Assembly: GCA_029861795.1 (NCBI GenBank)
Contig: JAOTYS010000294.1
Span: 1-6,007 of the forward strand
DNA from: Gammaproteobacteria bacterium
GTDB taxonomy: Bacteria; Pseudomonadota; Gammaproteobacteria; Arenicellales; JAOTYS01
Direction: 5' to 3'
Length of the DNA stretch: 6,007 nucleotides
Position numbers and translations under genes: made by a program. Below are positions 1-6,007 of this stretch, in pieces (positions within the stretch are counted from its first letter, which is position 1; the number at the start of each line of letters is the position of its first letter). Below the pieces are notes generated by a model. It was not told where the DNA came from. It saw nothing but the letters and a program-made list of their open reading frames with translations, and did no database searches.

Positions 1-1694
1 GGTTTAGTCTGTCTGGCTGCAGCACGCACTAATACGGCACCGTCATTTGCGCTATCTGGTATCAACTCGATCGACTTCAGATCGTGACGAACTACAACGC
101 GCTGCTCTTGAAGTTCTGCCGTTGGTGTTGTCTCCGTTGTTGTGGTGGCGTTTAGATTGTCAGTTTGATCCCGCAGTGTTGCCTGCGCAATTGCGCTAGG
201 TTCCGGATCTCCAATCGAATCGTCCTGCAGTGCCTGGATATTGGCTGTGGCGATATTTTCTTGTTGAGTTACGCTGTCTGCACCCGCCGAGGGCGGTGTG
301 TGGATAGTCGAGTCAGGTGTGTTACGCAATTTGAGGATTAGACCTGCGACTAACATAGTCAAAACGATCGCCGCGACCGAGGAGACTTTGCGGTTGGGGA
401 GATTCAGTGCGGTGCGAGACTTTTGAATGGCTAGTTTTGTTGATCTTTCGACATTGGCAGATTCGTGTATTGGACGTTTTTCTGTTGGCTTTTGTACGGA
501 GCCGGGACCACCACCGTGACGTTGGCGAATTGGGTTCTTTCTGGAAACGCGCTGCGCAGCGGCGCGGGACACACTATCTGACTTAAGCGCTTGGCTCTTG
601 TTTTCACCTTCGCGGTTGGTTTTGATAGCCACAGATTGAGTTCCGTGGAGTTTGATCGGCTTGTCCGGTTCGTGTTTTTCTCTTTCGTTCGCAGGTGGTC
701 TCGTGCTCGCTGCCGAGGACAATCTAGAAGGTAACCGACCTTCTCCTTCTGTAGCATGTTTTCTCGCTGCAGTTTGCTTCTTCGCGATTATGAGTTGGGG
801 TATGGAGAGCCGGCTTGTGCTGTCTGTCGGAGCTGTATCCTCTCGTAGTGCGGGAGGGCGTTGTTGATAAGGCACGTTATGGAACTTGAGCAGCGCGCCA
901 TGTTTGTCTCGTACTACCTCCTCGACATTATTTTGAGTCACTTGCTCTTGCTGCTCCGCATAAGCATAAGCCAGCGCAGTATCACATAGAATATTGATGA
1001 GTCTTGGCGTCCCTTGAGTGTAATGAAAGATTCGCGGATAACAGTCTTGCTGAAACAGCGACTCGGAGCCACCCGCCACTTTGATGCGGTGGGTCACGTA
1101 TTCCTTTGTTGCCTTTTCGTCTAAAGACTCAATTCGGCTGCGAATTCCCAGTCTGTAAGCGTATTGCGTGAGCTTCGGATGGCGTAGTGTTTTGTCCAGT
1201 TCGCCTAGGCCAAAGAGCATTAATTGGATCACCAAACCTTTTTCTGCATTGATGTTACAAAGTGTCATTAACTGGTGGATCGTCTCCCACTGAAAGTTGT
1301 GCGCTTCGTCGACAATTAGCAAGGCGCGGCGGTTATTCTTATGCTGCTGCAGCAAGAACTCCATAAAGGCTATATGTTGATTGGTTTTGTCCTCATCGCG
1401 GTAGTCCAGGTCGAAGGACAGCAGGACCCATTTTAGTAAGTCGGTGTATGGCGGATGTGGGTTGGATATTAGGCCAACATCCACGTCAGCAGGGACTTGA
1501 TCCAGAAGGTATCGAATTAGTGTTGTTTTCCCGCATCCAATATTGCCCGTTATCACCATGAGCTCAACGCCGGTGAGCAATCCATACTCAAGTAGCGTCA
1601 AAGCATGGTTATGGGTCTTACTCCGATAGAGGAAACTGCCGTCCGGCAGGATGGAGAACGGTTTTTGAACAAAGCCGAAGTGTTTTTCGTACAT
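1..1694 (-). CDS. GspA/ExeA/MshM-like AAA+ ATPase with membrane anchor and periplasmic tail (3' end cut off by window)
   Basis: The frame is open without a stop from the ATG at 1694 down to the window edge, giving 564 visible codons; the C-terminus is missing. The N-terminus (MYEKHFGFVQKPFSILPDG) is the classic opening of the ExeA/GspA family, which fixes the start although no good Shine-Dalgarno is visible. Walker A is GNIGCGKTT (residues 50-58), Walker B is ALLIVDEAH (124-132), and a family-typical GTPRLIN motif lies at 228-234. Residues about 280-434 form a basic, Arg/Lys/Ser/Gln-rich linker that looks disordered. One hydrophobic helix follows at about 435-454, then at least 110 residues of Thr/Gln/Asp-rich, presumably periplasmic sequence. 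The ATPase would therefore be cytoplasmic. Known relatives drive secretin assembly (GspA), MSHA pilus assembly (MshM) or carry a C-terminal SPOR domain (DamX-like). The deciding domain lies outside the window, so no symbol is given. It follows the OmpA lipoprotein gene by 86 bases and is probably co-transcribed. Confidence 0.88.
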   Translation of the reverse strand, partial: MYEKHFGFVQKPFSILPDGSFLYRSKTHNHALTLLEYGLLTGVELMVITGNIGCGKTTLIRYLLDQVPADVDVGLISNPHPPYTDLLKWVLLSFDLDYRDEDKTNQHIAFMEFLLQQHKNNRRALLIVDEAHNFQWETIHQLMTLCNINAEKGLVIQLMLFGLGELDKTLRHPKLTQYAYRLGIRSRIESLDEKATKEYVTHRIKVAGGSESLFQQDCYPRIFHYTQGTPRLINILCDTALAYAYAEQQEQVTQNNVEEVVRDKHGALLKFHNVPYQQRPPALREDTAPTDSTSRLSIPQLIIAKKQTAARKHATEGEGRLPSRLSSAASTRPPANEREKHEPDKPIKLHGTQSVAIKTNREGENKSQALKSDSVSRAAAQRVSRKNPIRQRHGGGPGSVQKPTEKRPIHESANVERSTKLAIQKSRTALNLPNRKVSSVAAIVLTMLVAGLILKLRNTPDSTIHTPPSAGADSVTQQENIATANIQALQDDSIGDPEPSAIAQATLRDQTDNLNATTTTETTPTAELQEQRVVVRHDLKSIELIPDSANDGAVLVRAAARQTK

Positions 1695-1780
1695 TGTTAC
1701 TACTATATTAGCAGCATTCGCAGTGCCGCGCGGTGGAGACTAATTAAGCCAAAAGACAGACAATGATTCAGCATCGATGG

Positions 1781-2530
1781 CTAACGAGTCGGGTTGGGGG
1801 TCTGTGTTCTGGGATTTTCGAGTATTTCTTTGAACTTATCTTTGACGGTCTGACTGATCTGGTCCCAAGTCTTAGCAACTGGGTCTGCCTGCGGCGTGGA
1901 TCGTGGAGCAGGTCCGGTCGCACTGGGTTCAGGGGTGACTGGTTCGGAAATCAAGCTTTCATAGTTCGGACTCGGGATTACGATCTCGACCCGGCGATTT
2001 TTGGCGCGTCCCTGCGGATTGTCGGTTCCGTCTGAGTTATTGTTAGGAGCTAGAGGACGGGCGCCTCCAAAACCTCGTGCGGTAATGCGTTGCTCCGCTA
2101 CGTTGCTGAAGACTAATTCTCGTTCGACGGCTTTGGCTCGTTTGTTAGAGAGTTCTAAGTTGTATTTATTGCTTCCACGAGAATCCGTGTATCCCTCTAT
2201 GGCAATTGGAAGATCTGCGAAACGGGGATCGTTGAGAGCGGTCGAAACATTATAGAGCTTTGTTCGCGCAACAACTGATAGATTAGAGCTATCAAATTCG
2301 AAGGCGACATCTGAAATCGTAACAAGGACGCCACGGTCGATTCTTTTCGAACTAACGCCGTGACGTTTGAGAACATCTATTAGCTCAGCATTGGTATCAA
2401 CCTGGGGCGTTTCTATCGGCCCTTGATCTGGCACTTGAACTTGGTTTTGATCCGTGCCTTGCTCTGTTGTTGGATATGAGCAACCAGCAACGAGCAAAAT
2501 TACAATAGTAAAGCTTCGCAGTATTTTCAT
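1781..2530 (-). CDS. OmpA-family peptidoglycan-binding outer-membrane lipoprotein
   Basis: This is a 249-residue protein. A start at 2614 is possible, but the ATG at 2530 places a typical lipoprotein signal peptide at the N-terminus: MKILRS, a hydrophobic stretch, then lipobox LVAGC with Cys17 as the lipidated residue. Ser at +2 is consistent with outer-membrane sorting. Neither start has a strong Shine-Dalgarno. After a Gln/Pro-rich spacer, the OmpA C-terminal domain spans about 67-187. It contains EGYTDSRGSNKYN and LSNKRAKAV, in which Asp116 and Arg131 match the pair that binds diaminopimelate in OmpA (same 15-residue spacing), followed by GFGGARPLAPN and the closing NRRVEIVI. The protein should tether the outer membrane to peptidoglycan. 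A proline-rich tail (188-220) leads to a predicted amphipathic helix (about 222-239) that a minimal Pal-like protein lacks. The gene lies just upstream of the membrane ATPase on the same strand, suggesting a joint envelope role. Confidence 0.92.
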   Translation of the reverse strand: MKILRSFTIVILLVAGCSYPTTEQGTDQNQVQVPDQGPIETPQVDTNAELIDVLKRHGVSSKRIDRGVLVTISDVAFEFDSSNLSVVARTKLYNVSTALNDPRFADLPIAIEGYTDSRGSNKYNLELSNKRAKAVERELVFSNVAEQRITARGFGGARPLAPNNNSDGTDNPQGRAKNRRVEIVIPSPNYESLISEPVTPEPSATGPAPRSTPQADPVAKTWDQISQTVKDKFKEILENPRTQTPNPTR

Positions 2531-3168
2531 TAGATGAGAACTTTTATTTGTATTCGAGTTCCGCGAAAGCCTTATCGGTTCACAAGGCAAAATTCTCCGG
2601 GCAGGTGAGATCACTTAACGTCTTGGACGGAAAGAATTGTACAGATGGGTCGTATTCAGTGCCACTGCGGTCGAAAGGTCTAGCGCACTCCTTTGGTTTT
2701 CAGCGCCTTGCTAAGATTACTTCCTTTTCTTTCGAGAATTTCAGTTAGAACTACCTAGTTTAGGGATGAGTTGTACACTGGTGTCTTCTTGAATGCGGGG
2801 TTGGCTCTGATACCGACGTACACAACGAGAGATACCCTGGCCAATTAGACCTTGGCACGACGTATTCAGACGAGATCACCGTGACAAAAACAATGACATC
2901 ATACTCGATCCGCGTATGCGCAATACTATCTCTTCGGATGCGGCTAGCTCATGCAAGGTGCAAATAAGCTTTTGTTGGCGCGATACCTCATCCACATGCA
3001 CGATAATACATTAAAAGTGAACTTAGTTATATTGCAGCCGGTAACGTTGCTGAATGATTAGCGAGCAGCAATAGTTTGGATGCCATCACCGGGTAGGTAT
3101 GTGTACACTGGGCGACGTTGCGCCCACGCTGCTGTGAATTGCGTTGTAACTTGAGATGGAGACAAAAC
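2531..3168. other. Divergent intergenic region, no gene recognised
   Basis: These 638 bases separate the minus-strand lipoprotein start from the plus-strand doeA start, so promoters for both directions should lie here. The 66-codon plus-strand frame at 2548-2748 starts with TTG, has no ribosome-binding site and resembles nothing known. No tRNA-like fold or CRISPR-like repeat is seen. An AT-rich patch at about 3002-3033 includes TATATT (3028-3033), a possible -10 element for doeA, but without a convincing -35. The 10-mer TGTACACTGG occurs twice on the same strand (2772-2781 and 3102-3111); the second copy sits in the palindrome GTGTACAC (3101-3108), 61 bases before the doeA start, and could be an operator. 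GAGATCAC also occurs twice (2607-2614, 2872-2879), which may be chance. Confidence 0.6.
3158..3161 (+). promoter_or_regulatory. Ribosome-binding site of doeA, decides the start
   Basis: GGAG lies 7 bases upstream of the ATG at 3169. The frame is open back to a TTG at 3118, but the 17 extra residues are Cys/Arg-rich and unlike the family's N-terminus, and that TTG has no such site. The ATG at 3169 is therefore preferred. Confidence 0.75.
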
Positions 3169-4353
3169 ATGGTGATTTACGACAAACCCTTTGACACCGC
3201 CGAGTACGCCCGCCGCGTTGCCGACGTGAAGCGGCGCATGCAGGAGAAAGGCTTTGATCTCTTGATCTGCTGTGACCCGGCTAACATGGGTTGGCTTACG
3301 GGTTTTGACGGGTGGTCGTTTTACGTGCCGCAGGCAGTCTTGGTACACCTTGAGGAAGAGACACCGGTTTGGTTTGGTCGCGCTCAGGATGCCAAGGCCG
3401 CCCGGGTCACCACAGATCTCCCGGACCAGAACATCGTTCCGTATTCCGAGCCGCTGGTGCATCATTCTGTCGATCATCCATTTGATGAGTTGGCTGATTT
3501 AGTCAAGGTGCGGGCTTGGGGTTCGGCACGGATTGGCGTAGAAATGGATGCGCACTACTACACCGCGCGTTGCCATGCACACATTGAAAAGGGGCTGCCA
3601 GATGCCGAATTCTGCAACAGCGGCGAATTGGTGAACTGGGCACGTCTGGTGAAATCGGAGGCTGAATTGAAGTTCATGCGCGTGGCTGGTCAGATCTGTA
3701 CTGAGGCGATGAATCGGGCGGTTGCACGCATAGCGCCAGGTGTGCCGCAGAACCACGTCATTGCGGAGATTTATCACGCGCAGATTATGGGCACGGCCGG
3801 CGCGGGCGGTGATTACACATCACTGTGCCCGCTTATTCAGGTGGGCGAGGGCACTAGTACGCCCCATCTAACCTGGAGCGATGCGCCGCTGCCTGCTAAC
3901 ACCCTGGTCATGTTGGAAATCGGAGGCGCTCGTCGCCACTATCACGCGCCACTTACGCGCACCGTTCATCTAGGTAAACCACCTCGGGAGATCGCAGATT
4001 TGGCGAAAATCATTGTGGAGGGTGTGGATGCAGGGCTTGATGCGGCACGGCCCGGGGTTACCTGCGAAGAGGTTGAAGCTGTGTGGCAAAAGGTGCTCAA
4101 TCGTAACGGCCTTAAAAAAGAGAGTCGAGTTGGATACTCGATTGGCATCAATTATCCTCCTGACTGGGGCGAGCGCACCGCGAGTCTAAGACCTGGTGAC
4201 AAAACTGAGCTGCAAGCCGGAATGTGCTTTCACTTCCAATCCGGGATGTGGCTGAAGGATTATGGCGCCGCTGTTTCCGAGTCATTTGTGGTAACCGAAA
4301 ACGGCGGCGAGCGCCTTTGCAATGCTCCGCGCGAACTCATCGTTATCGACTGA
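3169..4353 (+). CDS. doeA: Ectoine hydrolase (DoeA/EutD type, M24 peptidase fold)
   Basis: This 394-residue protein is the usual length for DoeA/EutD, the cytoplasmic enzyme that hydrolyses the ectoine ring to N-acetyl-L-2,4-diaminobutyrate. The creatinase-like N-terminal domain covers about 8-156, with the hallmark stretch DPANMGWLTGFDGWSFYV (36-53). The M24 'pita-bread' domain covers about 165-380. The metal-ligand positions of true M24 peptidases are mostly lost: the Asp, Asp, His, Glu, Glu set reads Glu250 (in LEIGG), Pro261 (in YHAPLTRT), Tyr323 (in GYSIGI), Gln357 (in HFQSGMW) and Glu371. This rules out an ordinary Xaa-Pro peptidase and fits the metal-independent ectoine hydrolase/creatinase type. 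The start at 3169 is supported by GGAG 7 bases upstream. It leads a run of three same-strand genes ending in an ectoine-type ABC transporter ATPase, which supports the substrate. Creatinase is the main alternative; the transporter context argues against it. Confidence 0.88.
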   Translation: MVIYDKPFDTAEYARRVADVKRRMQEKGFDLLICCDPANMGWLTGFDGWSFYVPQAVLVHLEEETPVWFGRAQDAKAARVTTDLPDQNIVPYSEPLVHHSVDHPFDELADLVKVRAWGSARIGVEMDAHYYTARCHAHIEKGLPDAEFCNSGELVNWARLVKSEAELKFMRVAGQICTEAMNRAVARIAPGVPQNHVIAEIYHAQIMGTAGAGGDYTSLCPLIQVGEGTSTPHLTWSDAPLPANTLVMLEIGGARRHYHAPLTRTVHLGKPPREIADLAKIIVEGVDAGLDAARPGVTCEEVEAVWQKVLNRNGLKKESRVGYSIGINYPPDWGERTASLRPGDKTELQAGMCFHFQSGMWLKDYGAAVSESFVVTENGGERLCNAPRELIVID

Positions 4354-4360
4354 TGCGTAT

Positions 4361-4391
4361 AAACGATGGACGACGATGGTCGGCATCGTTT
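4361..4391 (+). other. Hairpin in the doeA-MDR spacer
   Basis: AAACGATG (4361-4368) pairs perfectly with CATCGTTT (4384-4391). Inside, CGAC (4371-4374) pairs with GTCG (4379-4382) around a GATG loop, leaving a small asymmetric internal loop. It begins 7 bases after the doeA stop codon. Only four T residues end the 3' arm (4389-4392), so a full intrinsic terminator is doubtful. It could be a partial terminator, an mRNA-stabilising 3' structure that sets different levels of doeA and the next gene, or an operator-like inverted repeat. Confidence 0.45.
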
Positions 4392-4428
4392 TCTGAGGAC
4401 GTGCTATAAGGCATGAGTTCAATGTTCA

Positions 4429-5523
4429 ATGACTAAATTCACGATTCCAAAGACGATGAATGCCGTGCTGCTAACCGGTCACGGCGGGCCGGAAATGCTG
4501 GAGTATCGCGGGGATGTTCCTGTGCCGCAGCCAGCAGAGGGAGAAGTACTGATCGAAGTACACGCCTGTGGCATGAACAATACCGACATATGGGTACGGG
4601 AGGGCGCCTATGGTAGTGACGATGATCCCACCGCGCTCTCGAGCTGGCGACGCAATGGCAACACGCTCAGTTTTCCTCGCATTCAAGGTGCGGATATCGT
4701 CGGTATCATCGTTGCGGTAGGTAAAGGGGTGCCCGAGTCACGCGTAGGCGAGCGCGTGGTGGTGGACTTCAGCATTTACAATGATGAAGGCGACAGCCTC
4801 GCGGATATCGACTACATCGGACATGGTCGTGATGGAGGTTACGCCGACTATACGGCGCTACCCAGTGAGAATGCCCATGCTGTGGCGACGCCATTGACCG
4901 ACGCGGAGTTTGCTACCTTTTGCTGCGCTTACATGACCGGAGAACACATGCTTAATCGTGCGCACGTTGTTCAGGGAGAGACAGTCCTTATTACGGGTGC
5001 ATCGGGCGGTGTCGGGTCAGGTTTGGTTCAACTTTGTCGCGCCCGCGGGGCAATACCTATTGCAGTGGTCAGCAAAGGCAAGGAGGGGGCCCTCAGGGAG
5101 ATCGGCGCAGCAGCGGTAGTCACCCGTGGAGCAGGCAATCTGCGGGAGGCTGTAAACGCTGCGGTGGACGGTAGAGCGATCGATGTGGTGGCCGATCTGG
5201 TGGCAGGACCCATGTTTGTCGACTTGCTGAATATCCTAAAACCTGAAGGTCGTTACGTGACAGCCGGTGCGATCGCGGGACCGGTGGTGACATTGGATCT
5301 GCGTACCATGTATTTGAAACATTTGGATTTAATAGGTTGCTCCCAGGGTACACGTAAGGCATTTGCGGACGTGTTGAACTACGCGCTAAATGGAACGATA
5401 AAGCCCCTAGTCGCTGAGACTTATCCTTTATCGGAGATCCACAGGGCTCAGCAAGACTTCAAGAAAAAGCAATTCGTGGGCAAGCTTGTGATGATTCCCG
5501 ATCGCTTTTATCACGCTAACTGA
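4429..5523 (+). CDS. Zinc-less MDR-superfamily oxidoreductase (quinone oxidoreductase/alcohol dehydrogenase-like), substrate unknown
   Basis: The 364-residue protein belongs to the medium-chain dehydrogenase/reductase superfamily. The GroES-like N-terminal domain (about 10-150) carries VLLTGHGGPEMLEY, VHACGMNNTD (45-54) and GADIVGIIVAVG (87-98). The Rossmann NAD(P)-binding domain has LITGASGGVGSGLVQL (187-202), followed by DVVADLVAG (252-260) and a C-terminal VGKLVM (350-355). Zinc ligands appear lost: the usual Gly-His-Glu is Gly-Ala-Asp (87-89), and the four-Cys structural zinc lobe is absent, though Cys48 remains. This points to a zinc-independent, QOR-like NAD(P)H enzyme. The start is not certain: AAGG at 4408-4411 is 17 bases from the ATG at 4429, and Met10 (ATG at 4456) matches the usual MDR start but also lacks a site. 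It lies 75 bases after doeA and 52 before the ehuA-like gene, suggesting a role with ectoine or hydroxyectoine, but no step in the known pathway is assigned to such an enzyme. Confidence 0.87.
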   Translation: MTKFTIPKTMNAVLLTGHGGPEMLEYRGDVPVPQPAEGEVLIEVHACGMNNTDIWVREGAYGSDDDPTALSSWRRNGNTLSFPRIQGADIVGIIVAVGKGVPESRVGERVVVDFSIYNDEGDSLADIDYIGHGRDGGYADYTALPSENAHAVATPLTDAEFATFCCAYMTGEHMLNRAHVVQGETVLITGASGGVGSGLVQLCRARGAIPIAVVSKGKEGALREIGAAAVVTRGAGNLREAVNAAVDGRAIDVVADLVAGPMFVDLLNILKPEGRYVTAGAIAGPVVTLDLRTMYLKHLDLIGCSQGTRKAFADVLNYALNGTIKPLVAETYPLSEIHRAQQDFKKKQFVGKLVMIPDRFYHAN

Positions 5524-5565
5524 TTAGCACAAGCTTTGAGATTGTCGGGAGGGAATGCGGCTTAG

Positions 5566-5570
5566 GGAGG
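5566..5570 (+). promoter_or_regulatory. Ribosome-binding site of the ehuA-like gene
   Basis: GGAGG lies 5 bases upstream of the ATG at 5576. Another ATG at 5572 is only 1 base away and reads into a stop after three codons, so the site serves 5576. Confidence 0.8.
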
Positions 5571-5575
5571 TATGA

Positions 5576-6007
5576 ATGGCTGATGATACCCAAAAATCGA
5601 TGGTGCAGTTTAAAGGCGTGACCAAGCGTTACGGCACGTTGACTGTGCTTGATTCTCTTGACCTGGACGTAGCTCCAAATGAGAAAGTAGCTATTATCGG
5701 GCCTTCCGGTTCAGGCAAGACCACCGTGTTGCGCATGCTGATGACACTGGAACGCATTGACGATGGCATTATTGAGGTGGATGGGAAACCCCTCACACAC
5801 ATGCAACGCAACGGTGAGCTGGTGCCAGCGGACGAAAAATACCTTCGCTCGGTGCGCGGCAACATCGGTATGGTGTTTCAGCACTTCAATTTGTTTCCTC
5901 ACATGACTGCATTGCAGAATTGTATGGAGGCACCTATTCATGTGCTAAATCTTTCCAAGGGCGAAGCCGGTGAACGCGGCAAGGAACTGCTTGATATGGT
6001 GGGTCTG
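5576..6007 (+). CDS. ehuA: ABC transporter ATP-binding protein, ectoine/hydroxyectoine importer EhuA-like (3' end cut off by window)
   Basis: The first 144 codons are present; the protein continues beyond the window. It is an ABC ATPase of the polar amino acid uptake (GlnQ/HisP) class: Walker A GPSGSGKTT (42-50), then MLMTLERIDDGIIEVDG, and the Q-loop in GMVFQHFNLFPHMTALQN (98-115, Gln102). The ABC signature, Walker B and H-loop lie outside the window. Between IEVDG and the Q-loop there is an expanded segment (about 71-95, including ELVPADEKYLR) that is longer than in GlnQ and, from memory of the family, characteristic of EhuA. It would energise a membrane complex importing ectoine and hydroxyectoine captured by the periplasmic EhuB; ehuB, ehuC and ehuD are not visible and may follow. 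The start is fixed by GGAGG 5 bases upstream. Co-directional placement downstream of doeA supports the assignment. The alternative is another polar amino acid transporter ATPase. Confidence 0.8.
   Translation, partial: MADDTQKSMVQFKGVTKRYGTLTVLDSLDLDVAPNEKVAIIGPSGSGKTTVLRMLMTLERIDDGIIEVDGKPLTHMQRNGELVPADEKYLRSVRGNIGMVFQHFNLFPHMTALQNCMEAPIHVLNLSKGEAGERGKELLDMVGL

Noticed and set aside
431..757. 108-codon minus-strand frame
   Set aside because: It lies inside the linker-coding part of the ATPase gene in another frame; the ATPase frame is open throughout and has clear family motifs.
652..867. 71-codon plus-strand frame
   Set aside because: Antisense to the ATPase gene, with no ribosome-binding site or recognisable domain.
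2531..2614. N-terminal extension of the OmpA lipoprotein to 2614
   Set aside because: It would bury the lipoprotein signal peptide 28 residues inside the protein; the lipobox geometry requires the start at 2530.
2548..2748. 66-codon plus-strand frame in the divergent region
   Set aside because: TTG start, no ribosome-binding site, no recognisable similarity, and it overlaps the probable promoter region of the lipoprotein gene.
2853..2867. Possible sigma-54 promoter (TGGCACG)
   Set aside because: The -24-like element is good, but the -12 position reads TC instead of GC at the required spacing.
3118..3168. TTG start extending doeA by 17 residues
   Set aside because: No ribosome-binding site and an atypical Cys/Arg-rich extension; GGAG at 3158 points to the ATG at 3169.
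3058..3477. 139-codon minus-strand frame
   Set aside because: Antisense shadow of the 5' part of doeA.
5629..5941. Two overlapping minus-strand frames of 76-78 codons
   Set aside because: Antisense shadows of the ehuA-like gene, whose Walker A and Q-loop motifs are clear on the plus strand.

Overview
The window comes from a Gram-negative proteobacterium. Evidence for this is an OmpA-family outer-membrane lipoprotein with a lipobox and a GspA/ExeA-type membrane ATPase. The right half encodes uptake and breakdown of ectoine, a compatible solute of saline habitats, so a marine or halotolerant bacterium is likely. A gammaproteobacterium fits best, but this is inference because the window holds no phylogenetic marker.

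Left block, minus strand (1-2530): an OmpA-family peptidoglycan-binding lipoprotein (2530 to 1781) is followed 86 bases downstream by a large AAA+ ATPase (1694 to beyond base 1). The ATPase has a GspA/ExeA/MshM-like N-terminal domain, a long basic linker, one transmembrane helix and a periplasmic part that is cut off by the window edge. Together they look like a small cell-envelope operon.

Middle (2531-3168): a 638-base divergent intergenic region with no convincing gene. It must hold the promoters of both blocks.

Right block, plus strand (3169-6007): three co-directional genes separated by 75 and 52 bases. They are doeA/eutD-type ectoine hydrolase, a zinc-less quinone-oxidoreductase-like MDR dehydrogenase of unknown substrate, and the first 144 codons of an ABC transporter ATPase best matching EhuA of the ectoine/hydroxyectoine importer. 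The likely logic is that the Ehu transporter imports ectoine and DoeA opens its ring to N-acetyl-diaminobutyrate. The deacetylase (DoeB/EutE) and later steps are not in the window. The MDR enzyme has no assigned place in the known pathway and is the most interesting unknown here. A hairpin and a possible mini-ORF lie in the doeA-MDR spacer.

Nothing resembling a CRISPR array, transposon, tRNA or rRNA gene was seen.
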